Positions 17,338 to 25,233 of a stretch of DNA of 64,000 nt are shown here, piece after piece. Every line of letters starts with the position of its first letter. Position 1 is the first letter of the stretch. Source of the stretch: Butyrivibrio hungatei (GTDB lineage: Bacteria > Bacillota > Clostridia > Lachnospirales > Lachnospiraceae); NCBI RefSeq assembly GCF_900101605.1, contig NZ_FMUR01000012.1, forward strand, positions 58,847-122,846. Direction: 5' to 3'. Made by a program: the position numbers and the translations under genes. The notes under the pieces are model-generated. The model ran no database searches and was not told the DNA's origin. It worked only from the letters and a program-made list of their open reading frames with translations.

Positions 17338-18747
17338 ATGGAAGAATATATCAAAATGTTACTGGAGCAGGTGCGTTTTGAGAAGGCGCACAAGGCTATA
17401 GGTGATGAGATCAGGGCGCATATAGAAGAGCAGATAGAAGCGAATGTTTCGGACGGAATGGACCGTGTGACCGCGGAGAAAAAAGCTGTCGAGGACATGG
17501 GGGATCCCATGGAAGTCGGAATGTCGCTTGACAGGGTTCACAGGCCGCAAATTGCATGGGGCTTGATAATCGCGGCAATGACCATTGGAGCTGTCGGAGC
17601 GATGATCAGGATGACGGTAGCATATTCTGAGTATGATGACTTCGTAATTGCTATTAATGCTTTTTTTGGTATTTCCTTGATGTTGCTTGTATTTCTTGTG
17701 GATTATACGACTATATTAAAATATTCTAAGTTGCTGGCGGCTGTATTGATAGTGGGAATGGTACTTAATCAGGCTATTTACTCACATGGACCGGAAGGAA
17801 ACTTTTTCTGGCAGCCATATTCCATTACGAGGGTTGTTTTTACAACGTTGTTTGTCTTATTTATTCCTCTATATTCCGGAATAATCTATAGGTATAGAGG
17901 GCAGGCGTATAAAGGGCTGATCAAGGCGGTTCTTTGGATTGTTATTCCGTGCATGTATATGAGTTCGCGACTGGAGGGGCATGCGGCCTTGCATGTTATG
18001 ATGATCGCATTAAGTTTGCTGGCTCAGCTTACAATAGCAATAAAGAAGGGCTGGTTTGAAATTCCACAAAAGAAGGTGATTGCATATTTGTGGGCTGCGT
18101 TTGCGATTTTTCCCGGAAATTTGATGATTGAACTAAGGAATTGTTTTCCCAGCAGTAAATTAATAAATGTAAGACATGTTATGGATAGACTTAAGCCGCT
18201 TGGATGCGGGGTAGTATATCTTAATCTTGGCGAAAATGTGACTATGGCCGCAAGCAGTTATTTTGGTGTAAAGACAGGAGAGCATGTCCTTCTGTATATA
18301 TGTTCAGATTGGGGATGGCTTATAGGATTAACAGTTATTTTAAGCGTTGTCGGATTGATTGTTTTTGGATTTATCGCTTTATCTAAGATAAAGAATCAAG
18401 TGGGAATCGCAATGGGAAGCGGTTGTCTCATTTGGCTTACGGCAAATGCTGTTGCAAATTTACTTTTGGGATTTGGATTATTTTCTACGACATATGTAGG
18501 CGATACTTTTTTTCCTTTTATATCAGACAGCAATGTTATAGTATCGTATGTCTTCCTGGGGATAATTCTCAGTATATATAAATACAAGAATGCTTATTCA
18601 CAGCATGTAGACATTAAAGCTCAATCGGGAGTTCAACTGAAACTTTTGAATTATGAGCTTGACATCAGACTACGTAAGGAGGTGAAGGAAGAAAAAAAGG
18701 CTTTAATAAAACAAAAAATGGGAGAAATTATCTATGACAAAAAGTAA
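17338..18747 (+). CDS. HAAS-SEDS membrane protein, paralogue 6
   Basis: 469 residues from ATG 17338; an ATG at 17332 overlapping the PadR stop is possible. It has a HAAS domain (1-75), then a SEDS-like body with SGIIYRYRGQAYKGLIKA, extracellular LKPLGCGVVYLNLGEN, a segment EHVLLYICSDWG and C-terminal FFPFIS...LGIILSIYKYK. Glu stands at the catalytic-Asp position, the only copy with an acidic residue there. Alone among the six it has a ~35-residue basic/acidic tail (RLRKEVKEEKKALIKQ). The last 14 bp overlap the start of the DUF3048 lipoprotein gene. Confidence 0.82.
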   Translation: MEEYIKMLLEQVRFEKAHKAIGDEIRAHIEEQIEANVSDGMDRVTAEKKAVEDMGDPMEVGMSLDRVHRPQIAWGLIIAAMTIGAVGAMIRMTVAYSEYDDFVIAINAFFGISLMLLVFLVDYTTILKYSKLLAAVLIVGMVLNQAIYSHGPEGNFFWQPYSITRVVFTTLFVLFIPLYSGIIYRYRGQAYKGLIKAVLWIVIPCMYMSSRLEGHAALHVMMIALSLLAQLTIAIKKGWFEIPQKKVIAYLWAAFAIFPGNLMIELRNCFPSSKLINVRHVMDRLKPLGCGVVYLNLGENVTMAASSYFGVKTGEHVLLYICSDWGWLIGLTVILSVVGLIVFGFIALSKIKNQVGIAMGSGCLIWLTANAVANLLLGFGLFSTTYVGDTFFPFISDSNVIVSYVFLGIILSIYKYKNAYSQHVDIKAQSGVQLKLLNYELDIRLRKEVKEEKKALIKQKMGEIIYDKK

Positions 18748-19864
18748 AAAGATCGTTGCGCTTGCAATGTGCATGCTAATGGTGCTTTCAGATGTTGCCT
18801 GTGGCAAAAAGGAAGCGGATGATTCTTCTCTTTCAATTTCTGTCGAAGATGTAGTTATCGGTGATACTGCTGCGGAAGCTTCATCGGATGGAGTGAAGAA
18901 TTTCGAGATTCCGGAAGGAATGTACCTTAGCGAGATCACAGGTGAGCCAATAAGCGAAGATATTAAAGATCAGCGTCCTATCGCTGTAATGGTTGATAAC
19001 GAAAAGACCGCGCTTCCGCACTTTGGAACAGCAGAAGCGGATGTTGTTTATGAAATAATGAACAGTACTAAGAATGACCGAATTACAAGACTTATGTGTA
19101 TTGTAAAGGATTGGGGCAAGATAGAACAGCTTGGAAGTATCAGAAGTACACGTCCCACCAATATTCTTCTTGCTGCTGAGTGGGATGCGGTGCTCTGCCA
19201 TGACGGAGGCCCCGCGGCTCATATCACGGCATATTTTAAGAATCCCTGGGCACAGCATTTTTCGGGAACTTTCTCCAGAGTAAAGAACGGAAAGCCAAAG
19301 GAGTTTACAGAGTATGTCTGTTCGGGTGATATGGAGAGTAACTTCTCAAGTATGAAGAAGGATCCCGCATATTCAACAACTTATACCGAGTACAGAAACG
19401 AGGGAAGTCATTTCAACTTTGCTCCTTACGGCAAAGAAGTTGACCTTACAAAGGTTTATGACAAGACATATCCCGTAACGGAGATCGGACTTCCTTTCTG
19501 GCACAATACTTCTACACTTAAGTATAATGCCGAAACTAAGGAATATGAGTATTACGAGTACGGGGCGCGCCATGAGGATGCGGAGGACGGAGAGCCTCTT
19601 AGCTTTAAGAATGTATTTATACAGAAGTGTGATTTCAACCAGCTTGATGAGAATGGTTATCTTATTTATAACTGTATCGCAGCAGGTCAACCCGGATGGT
19701 ATGTCACAAACGGCGTTGCCAAGAGTATCACATGGGTAAAAGATGATGCAACTCATCTGACCAGATTTTATGATGACAAGGGTGAGGAGATTCAGATCAA
19801 CACAGGTAAGACATATATCACACTTGTTCCGTCAGATACGTGGGATTCGCTCACAATGAAATAA
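18734..19864 (+). CDS. DUF3048 (YerB-like) lipoprotein
   Basis: A 376-residue exported protein with an N-terminal hydrophobic segment and a Cys at residue 23 (SDVAC, a somewhat atypical lipobox). The DUF3048 core begins near residue 78 with DQRPIAVMVDNEKTALPHFG, followed by ADVVYEIMN, ITRLMCIVKDW and LGSIRSTRPTNI, all typical of the YerB family. The C-terminal YerB domain contains FNQLDENGYLIYNC and LVPSDTW near the end. The biochemical role of the family is unknown. The start codon overlaps the end of HAAS-SEDS paralogue 6 by 14 bp, so it is probably expressed with the last array unit and may be an effector of it. Confidence 0.88.
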   Translation: MTKSKKIVALAMCMLMVLSDVACGKKEADDSSLSISVEDVVIGDTAAEASSDGVKNFEIPEGMYLSEITGEPISEDIKDQRPIAVMVDNEKTALPHFGTAEADVVYEIMNSTKNDRITRLMCIVKDWGKIEQLGSIRSTRPTNILLAAEWDAVLCHDGGPAAHITAYFKNPWAQHFSGTFSRVKNGKPKEFTEYVCSGDMESNFSSMKKDPAYSTTYTEYRNEGSHFNFAPYGKEVDLTKVYDKTYPVTEIGLPFWHNTSTLKYNAETKEYEYYEYGARHEDAEDGEPLSFKNVFIQKCDFNQLDENGYLIYNCIAAGQPGWYVTNGVAKSITWVKDDATHLTRFYDDKGEEIQINTGKTYITLVPSDTWDSLTMK

Positions 19865-19891
19865 AATTATAGATTTATTGCAAATGCAGAG

Positions 19892-19925
19892 AGGAACTTT
19901 CACTTAAAAAGTGAGGTTCCTTTTT
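19892..19925 (+). terminator. Terminator after the DUF3048 gene
   Basis: The stem AGGAAC...TTCAC pairs with GTGA...GTTCCT around an A-rich loop and is followed by five T. It closes the PadR/HAAS-SEDS/DUF3048 transcription unit. Confidence 0.88.
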
Positions 19926-19936
19926 CTGTACACATA

Positions 19937-19966
19937 TTGACAAAAGAATCTCTCTTGAGGTATTGT
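19937..19966 (+). promoter_or_regulatory. Promoter of the solute-binding lipoprotein gene
   Basis: TTGACA (19937-19942), an 18-bp spacer and TATTGT (19961-19966), about 80 bp ahead of the start codon at 20048. Confidence 0.65.
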
Positions 19967-20047
19967 ATTATTGTACTAGATAATTAATACAGTAATACAA
20001 ATGCTGTGCGGAACGAAAATGTTGCGTATACAGAATGGAGAGAAGAG

Positions 20048-22285
20048 ATGAGTAAAAGAAATATTATTGGAAGAGCAATAAGTGTGATCCTGACATGTAC
20101 TCTTTGCGTCACGACCTTTACAGGCTGTGGCGGAAAGAAACTTACGGATGAGGATTTTGCGAATATCAAAAAGATTGATAAGAACTGCATTTTTAAACAG
20201 GAGGAATTTAAGGATATTCTTGAAGCCGGCGACAGCGTGGATGTACTTGGCAGAAACGGCGATAAGATACTTGCTGTAAGTAAGACTCAGGCAGGACCGT
20301 TTAAATATATGTCTTTTAACCCGGACGGATCGGATGTAAATTCTGCCGAGATCGGAGGCGGGAAGGACGATTACATAGTCACCGGTACCTTCGATAAAGA
20401 CGGAAATGCTTACGTCATTTATAAAGAATGCAAAGAAGCCGATGGTTCATACGGTTCATTTCTTGAAAAGATCGAGCCGACGGGAAATATAGCTTACAAA
20501 TATGATTTTTCAAAAGAGTTTGACGAGGATCCGTTCTTTATCAGGTGTTTTGCATGGTCGGATAAATACGGGCTTCTGTGCGGAACTATGGACGGTGTCC
20601 AGACCTTTGATGAGAAGAACGGCCTGAAAGTCCTTGTGGATAGAAAAAACATGAATGGCATGGGCGGAATCCTGAGTATTGATGAACTTGCGGACAATAA
20701 GCTGTTTATAAATTATTTTGATGACAGCAGTTACGAAGGGCGATTTGTGGTAGCCGATGCAGATAATAATAAGGTGGATAAAAAGCTCAGTGGTTTTCAG
20801 AAGCACGGCTTTTATAGCTTTTTTGAGGATGAAGCAGGTAATCTGTATGCAGAAGATGACTATGGTATCTACAAATGTGACATTGAAGCGGATAAACTTG
20901 TGAAACTGCTTGATTTCAGGGATGCATCCATAAGTTTTGATGAAATGAATGCGCAGGCCGGATTTGTTGCATTAAATGAAAAAGAAATAATCGCGGATAC
21001 TTCCGTAGGTGATGAACAGGTCAACTCTCTTGTGAAGCTTACAAAGGTAAATCCGGAAGATGTCGGTGATAAAACAGTCATCACCTTATCGGGTATGTAT
21101 GTTGACAGGGATATTGTCAAACAGATTATGGATTTTAACAGGTCCAGTGATAAGTATGCGATCAAGATACTGGATTACAGCGAGTTCTATGATGATTTTG
21201 AACAGTTGCAAAAGCAGTTTAATCTTGATATCACATCGGGCAAAGCTGCGGATATTATATGCTTTTCGGGCGCTGAATCATCTGTAAGGAAATATGCCGA
21301 TAAGGGGACTCTTCTCGATCTTTCGGCTGCTTTTGAGAACGGAGGACCGCTTGGAGATATAGAGATTCTTCCGAATATAAAAGAGATGATGAAGTATAAC
21401 GATAAGATTTATACATTTATGCCTACGTTCGACATTTCTACATTTGCAACCAAATCCGAAAATGCAAGCGGAAAGCAGACTTTGAGCTACAAGGACTGTG
21501 ATGAACTGATAACCGGTAAAGGTATGGATTATAAAACGGCGTTTGGTTCATATTACACCAGAGATCAGATCTGCGAATATTTCTGGATGATGTATGGAGA
21601 TGAGTTTTTTGACCTTAAGAGTAAAAAGTGTAATTTCAATACTCCTGAGTTTACGGAATTCCTGAATTTTGCCAATAAGTTCCCCGATGAAGAACCTGTC
21701 GATTATGTTATCGGAGATGATATCCTTGACGATTTTGCAGCGGGAAAAAGTATATTCTATGCTGCGAATTATTGGGATATTTGGGAATATGCCGAGACAA
21801 AGCAGCTTGCCGGTGATGTTGAGCTTGTAGGATTTCCAAATAACCTCGGAAAAAATCTGGCTGCGCTTAATACGACAACATTCGCCGTAAACAGTAAGAC
21901 GGAAAACGTTGATGTTATCTATGATCTTATCAGAGAGCTTATGACTTCGGATAAGAAATCAGATAATGGTTTTTCTTCGGTGAAATCTAAGTTTGAAGAA
22001 GAGCTTCACGAAGCTGCCGTTGAGGCAAGCGATAGTAACAAGAGGGCGAAATTGTACGATCCTGTAAGCGGAGAGTGGAAAAAGATAAATCCGCTGACAG
22101 AAGAAGATATCAAGAAGTTCTATGACTATGCCGTTTCCATAAACACAAATGCAGGAATTGATATGCAGGTTTCAAGTATAGTCCTGGAAGAAGCATCATC
22201 ATTTTTTGCCGGACAAAAAACAGCTGAGCAGGTTGCCGAGGTCATTCAGAACAGAGTCAGCAACTATATCGCCGAAAACAGCTGA
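20048..22285 (+). CDS. Large solute-binding-type lipoprotein
   Basis: 745 residues from ATG 20048 (GGAG seven bases upstream; an in-frame GTG at 20006 is rejected). A lipoprotein signal ends with FTGCGGKK, Cys near residue 28. Residues about 40-350 have repeating beta-hairpin patterns that could form a propeller-like domain. From about 355 a family-1 extracellular solute-binding domain follows (FNRSSDKYAIKILDY, GKAADIICF, KGTLLDLSAAFE, FDISTFATKSE). Such domains deliver sugars or oligosaccharides to ABC transporters, but no permease or ATPase gene is adjacent, so it may be an orphan receptor. It is a single-gene unit with its own promoter and a double terminator. Confidence 0.75.
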   Translation: MSKRNIIGRAISVILTCTLCVTTFTGCGGKKLTDEDFANIKKIDKNCIFKQEEFKDILEAGDSVDVLGRNGDKILAVSKTQAGPFKYMSFNPDGSDVNSAEIGGGKDDYIVTGTFDKDGNAYVIYKECKEADGSYGSFLEKIEPTGNIAYKYDFSKEFDEDPFFIRCFAWSDKYGLLCGTMDGVQTFDEKNGLKVLVDRKNMNGMGGILSIDELADNKLFINYFDDSSYEGRFVVADADNNKVDKKLSGFQKHGFYSFFEDEAGNLYAEDDYGIYKCDIEADKLVKLLDFRDASISFDEMNAQAGFVALNEKEIIADTSVGDEQVNSLVKLTKVNPEDVGDKTVITLSGMYVDRDIVKQIMDFNRSSDKYAIKILDYSEFYDDFEQLQKQFNLDITSGKAADIICFSGAESSVRKYADKGTLLDLSAAFENGGPLGDIEILPNIKEMMKYNDKIYTFMPTFDISTFATKSENASGKQTLSYKDCDELITGKGMDYKTAFGSYYTRDQICEYFWMMYGDEFFDLKSKKCNFNTPEFTEFLNFANKFPDEEPVDYVIGDDILDDFAAGKSIFYAANYWDIWEYAETKQLAGDVELVGFPNNLGKNLAALNTTTFAVNSKTENVDVIYDLIRELMTSDKKSDNGFSSVKSKFEEELHEAAVEASDSNKRAKLYDPVSGEWKKINPLTEEDIKKFYDYAVSINTNAGIDMQVSSIVLEEASSFFAGQKTAEQVAEVIQNRVSNYIAENS

Positions 22286-22309
22286 TGAGGGTTAATGGTA
22301 AGGATTAGC

Positions 22310-22375
22310 AAAACTTCCAACCCCATGATGACGCATTAAAAATGCTGCATCTGCACGCCATCGGTTGGAAGTTTT
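22310..22375 (+). terminator. Long imperfect hairpin after the lipoprotein gene
   Basis: A 13-bp perfect outer stem (22310-22322 with 22363-22375, AAAACTTCCAACC) holds an inner helix built from GATG..GCATT and AATGC..CATC. It is too long for a minimal terminator and could be an RNA-stabilising 3' structure or a small mobile-repeat relic. A second, canonical terminator follows at once. Confidence 0.6.
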
Positions 22376-22380
22376 GGAAT

Positions 22381-22416
22381 CTGCAAATTTTTTTGAAAAA
22401 GTTTGCAGACTTTTTT
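22381..22416 (+). terminator. Intrinsic terminator
   Basis: The stem CTGCAAA/TTTGCAG with a T/A-rich loop is followed by AC and then six T. It is the second of two hairpins ending the solute-binding lipoprotein transcript. Confidence 0.85.
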
Positions 22417-22464
22417 CTGTTTGAATCGTTATATTATATGAAGAGAGAAAATTAGGAGGGTAAG

Positions 22465-22989
22465 TTGGGGAAGATTGATTCGAAAGAAAAGTTAATACAA
22501 CTTATGGATCGGTACAAAAATCTGGTCTTTTCGGTTTGCCTTAAACTTACCGGCGATTATTTTACCGCGGAGGATATCACGCAGGAAACGTTTATTGCTG
22601 CATACAGTCATCTTGATGATTTTGACGGAAAGAATGAAAAGGCATGGCTTTGCAGGATCGCGAGCAATAAATGTATCGACTTTTTAAGAAGCAGTGAAAT
22701 GAAAGAAGAGGCGGTGGGCGATGATGAGCTCGAGGCTTCCATGGATGTGGGCAGGGACGGACCGCTTGAAACGTACATTGCAAGGGATGTGGAAAAAAGA
22801 TTTTTTGACCGCTGCAATGAACTTGATGAGCCGTACAGATCTGCGGCCGTCGGCCACTTTATCCGGGGCAAGACCGCAAAAGAGCTGAGCCTTGAGAGGG
22901 GGATACCTCTTAAAACGGTGCAGTCCCATATTTACAGAGCACGTGAGATGTTAAAGAAAATAATCAGGAAGGAGGAACTGTTGGCATGA
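22465..22989 (+). CDS. ECF-type RNA polymerase sigma factor
   Basis: 174 residues with a TTG start at 22465 behind GGAGGG. Sigma region 2 covers residues about 10-75 (LMDRYKNLVFSVCLKLTGD, AEDITQETFIAAY, KAWLCRIASNKCIDFLRS), and region 4 about 110-165 (ELDEPYRSAAVGHFIRGKTAKELS...KTVQSHIYRAREML). There is no region 1.1 or 3, as expected for group 4 sigma factors, which redirect RNA polymerase in response to envelope signals. The stop codon overlaps the next start (ATGA at 22986), coupling it to a single-pass membrane protein that is the likely anti-sigma factor. The target regulon is not known. Confidence 0.92.
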   Translation: MGKIDSKEKLIQLMDRYKNLVFSVCLKLTGDYFTAEDITQETFIAAYSHLDDFDGKNEKAWLCRIASNKCIDFLRSSEMKEEAVGDDELEASMDVGRDGPLETYIARDVEKRFFDRCNELDEPYRSAAVGHFIRGKTAKELSLERGIPLKTVQSHIYRAREMLKKIIRKEELLA

Positions 22990-23384
22990 GTCATGAGTAT
23001 CTGAGTGATGAAGAATTGCAGAAGCTTATCATGGACGTTGAGCTTAATGATATGACCAAGGCGCCTGCAAATCTTCAGAAAAAAGTGCTTGATGCAGTTG
23101 ATGCTGCAGACAAAGCAGGTAATATCGCGAAAACCAAAAAACAAAAGATAATCGAATACAGATTATACAGCCTGAAAGTGGCTCTCGCTGTTGCTGCAGC
23201 AATAGTGGTAATGTTCATTGTTCCCGGCGTTCCTGTTGCAAATAGAGATTTTTGTTCAATGGATAAAACAGATTTTCAAAGAGATGTTTCCTTTAGGGAT
23301 GAGATCTTAAAGAAAAAAGATGATATAAAAAGTAAAATATACAGCATTTTTGCTGGTGATGTGGAGGTTGATGATGGAATATAA
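22986..23384 (+). CDS. Putative single-pass anti-sigma factor
   Basis: 132 residues. The N-terminal ~58 residues are cytoplasmic and helical (SDEELQKLIMDVELNDM), one membrane helix lies at about 62-82 (VALAVAAAIVVMFIVPGV), and an extracytoplasmic tail of ~50 residues follows. The layout (ECF sigma gene, four-base overlap, then a small single-pass protein) is typical of sigma/anti-sigma pairs. I see no zinc-binding HxxxCxxC motif, so the role rests on context. The next gene overlaps its end. Confidence 0.65.
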   Translation: MSHEYLSDEELQKLIMDVELNDMTKAPANLQKKVLDAVDAADKAGNIAKTKKQKIIEYRLYSLKVALAVAAAIVVMFIVPGVPVANRDFCSMDKTDFQRDVSFRDEILKKKDDIKSKIYSIFAGDVEVDDGI

Positions 23385-23940
23385 GAAAAGAAACGGATTT
23401 TTTGTTTTTTGCTTCTCGTTTATACCCGGAGCGGTGGAGATGTATATGGGATTTATGAAAAACGGTGTATCGCTGATGGCAACATTTATGGTGTTTTGCG
23501 TTGGGTTAATGCTTGATTTTTCACTGCTCTCGGGACTTGCGGCCGGACTTGTCGTGGTAACCTGGTTCTATGCTTTTTTTCATGCATGGAATATGTATAG
23601 GTTAAGCGGAAATATCCTGATGGGAATGGAGGACAGGTATATCTGGACGGAATTCGGACTTCCCAAAGAATTTGAGATAAAAGAGGAAAAGGTTCGCAGA
23701 GTTTTTGCTATTGCATTTATTTTGGTCGGGGCAAGTGCGTTGTGGGACAATATTTTGGAATACCTTCGCGATATTATTGTTAATTATGTCTCTGCAGATA
23801 TCTGGCGCGCTTTTAGTGAAATATTGTACAACGTTCCGCAGATCGTCATATCGGTAGCGTTTATATACGTTGGAATCAGACTTATCAAGGGAAAAAAGAA
23901 AGAGCTTGGAATTTCCGATGTGTCCGGAGAAAATAATTGA
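23374..23940 (+). CDS. Membrane protein of the ECF sigma operon (TM2-like)
   Basis: 188 residues from ATG 23374, seven bases after GGAGG; the earlier ATGs at 23350 and 23371 are less well placed. The first half has two to three membrane helices with a PGAVEMYMGFMKNG motif reminiscent of TM2-domain proteins (PGxGxxYxGxxKxG). The second half has two more helices (FAIAFILVGASALWDNILEY and VISVAFIYVGIRLI). It overlaps the anti-sigma gene by 11 bp, so it belongs to the same regulatory operon. Function unknown. Confidence 0.65.
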   Translation: MEYKKRNGFFVFCFSFIPGAVEMYMGFMKNGVSLMATFMVFCVGLMLDFSLLSGLAAGLVVVTWFYAFFHAWNMYRLSGNILMGMEDRYIWTEFGLPKEFEIKEEKVRRVFAIAFILVGASALWDNILEYLRDIIVNYVSADIWRAFSEILYNVPQIVISVAFIYVGIRLIKGKKKELGISDVSGENN

Positions 23941-23983
23941 CTTGTATTTTGAAAGTACGATCATTCTGAGCGGGAGGTAAAAG

Positions 23984-24271
23984 ATGGAAACGGTAAGAAT
24001 ACATAGAGTCGGTACAATAACTGCGGGGATTACTCTTATAGTTTTGGGAGCCGCTTATATTCTTAATTTTTTTGGATATTTTGAGATTACCATGGTAACA
24101 AGACTGTGGCCAATCATATTGATAGGTGTGGGCGTTGAGATACTTATTTCAAGCTTTGAAAAAAGCAAAGTGGTCTATGATAAAGCGGCTATGCTGGTCA
24201 TGTTTGCGATGATCGCTTTTGCAATGTTTATGGCATGCTGGGATAGATGCGTGATACAAGAATTTCTGTGA
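23984..24271 (+). CDS. Small LiaI/LiaF-type transmembrane protein
   Basis: 95 residues with GGGAGG ahead of ATG 23984. Three hydrophobic helices lie near residues 8-26, 36-52 and 66-85, with the pattern VGTITAGITLIVLGAAYILN and LWPIILIGVGVEIL that marks the LiaF/LiaI transmembrane domain. In bacilli such proteins control the LiaRS envelope-stress system. Here it is the fourth gene of an ECF sigma operon, which supports an envelope-stress role. Confidence 0.7.
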   Translation: METVRIHRVGTITAGITLIVLGAAYILNFFGYFEITMVTRLWPIILIGVGVEILISSFEKSKVVYDKAAMLVMFAMIAFAMFMACWDRCVIQEFL

Positions 24272-24388
24272 TCTTTTATAAAAAAACTATGTCAAAGATT
24301 TGTAGAATTTTTATAAATCGTTCATATTGCGTTTAACGTATGCTGATATACTGACAATATAAGAAATACATGAAAGTGAGTTAGTTTT

Positions 24389-25099
24389 ATGGCAGCAGAG
24401 CATTTTGACTATTCAAAAATCAGCTACAATAAAAACGATGATTGGGATGACGTTACTTTAATAGACCTCGAGAATCTTCTTAGGCAAAAAGACCAGGTGA
24501 AAGAGTTTCGTACTCTTATGATGAAGTATGACAGTGCACTACTTGAAGTTCGTACCAAGCTTGATGTATTAAACAAGGAATTGTCTCTTAGAAATAACAG
24601 AAATCCTTTTGAAGCAATAAAGATGAGGATCAAGACTCCTCTTAGCATATACAAGAAGCTAAACGGCAAGGGAGTTGATTTTTCTATTGAGAATATAGAT
24701 AAGTATATATCGGACGTTGCGGGAATACGAGTTGTGTGTTCATTTGTGGACGATATTTACATGTTGGCGGATTGTCTTGCAAATCAGGATGATATCAGGG
24801 TGCTCCAGAGAAAAGACTATATCGATAAGCCAAAGAAGAGCGGCTACCGAAGCCTTCATCTCATAATAGAGGTTCCGATCTTTCTTGTTCAGGAAAAAGA
24901 GTACATGAAAGTCGAAGTGCAGTTCAGAACAATAGCCATGGATTTCTGGGCAAGTCTTGAACATAAGATGAAGTATAAAAAAGACAATATCAATCAGGAA
25001 GTTATTTCCGACGATCTTAAGTTCAGTGCGGATCTTATCAATCAGCTTGATCTAAGGATGCAGCAGATTCGTCGTAAGATTGACGGCGAAGAAGAATAG
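24389..25099 (+). CDS. Small alarmone synthetase, (p)ppGpp synthetase
   Basis: A 236-residue stand-alone RelA/SpoT synthetase domain of the RelQ/YjbM type, which transfers pyrophosphate from ATP to GDP or GTP. Motifs seen: ISDVAGIRVVCSFVDDIY near residue 110, the G-loop KKSGYRSLHLIIEVP near 150, and VEVQFRTIAMDFWASLEHK near 175 (Glu/Gln/Arg of the nucleotide site). It has no HD hydrolase, TGS or ACT domain, so it makes the alarmone but cannot degrade it. A terminator follows. A weak extended -10 (TGATATACT) lies about 40 bp upstream. Confidence 0.92.
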   Translation: MAAEHFDYSKISYNKNDDWDDVTLIDLENLLRQKDQVKEFRTLMMKYDSALLEVRTKLDVLNKELSLRNNRNPFEAIKMRIKTPLSIYKKLNGKGVDFSIENIDKYISDVAGIRVVCSFVDDIYMLADCLANQDDIRVLQRKDYIDKPKKSGYRSLHLIIEVPIFLVQEKEYMKVEVQFRTIAMDFWASLEHKMKYKKDNINQEVISDDLKFSADLINQLDLRMQQIRRKIDGEEE

Positions 25100-25121
25100 T
25101 GCAGGAGATTTTATTTATATA

Positions 25122-25170
25122 ACAACCCCCGTAGTGCTTATAAAAGAGCTATACGGGGGTTGTGCTTTTT
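25122..25170 (+). terminator. Terminator after the alarmone synthetase gene
   Basis: A 12-bp perfect stem ACAACCCCCGTA/TACGGGGGTTGT, then GC and five T. It is GC-rich enough to work in both directions, between convergent genes. Confidence 0.92.
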
Positions 25171-25233
25171 ATTGAACACGAGGAAATTTCTATTAGATAA
25201 AAAACGCTCCGCTATTGATGCGACCTGCGCGCA

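Larger units (their letters stand above)
8092..18747 (+). repeat. Tandem array of PadR and HAAS-SEDS gene units
   Basis: Four PadR genes (three full-length, one short) and six HAAS-SEDS genes lie head to tail on one strand, plus a scar with parts of one more of each. All membrane genes start MEEYIK and end near YKYK(D/N)AY. The 5' ~225 bp of each and the full-length PadR genes are strongly conserved, while the middle parts are diverged. Confidence 0.85.

Noticed and set aside
8890..18747. The six membrane genes as ABC-2 permeases or a phase-variable surface locus
   Set aside because: No ATPase gene is present, the C-terminal LPF(I/V)S motif and helix layout fit SEDS, and no invertible repeats or recombinase lie nearby.
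22465..22989. Phage or plasmid origin for the sigma factor operon
   Set aside because: No integrase, repeats or composition change around it; the operon looks chromosomal.
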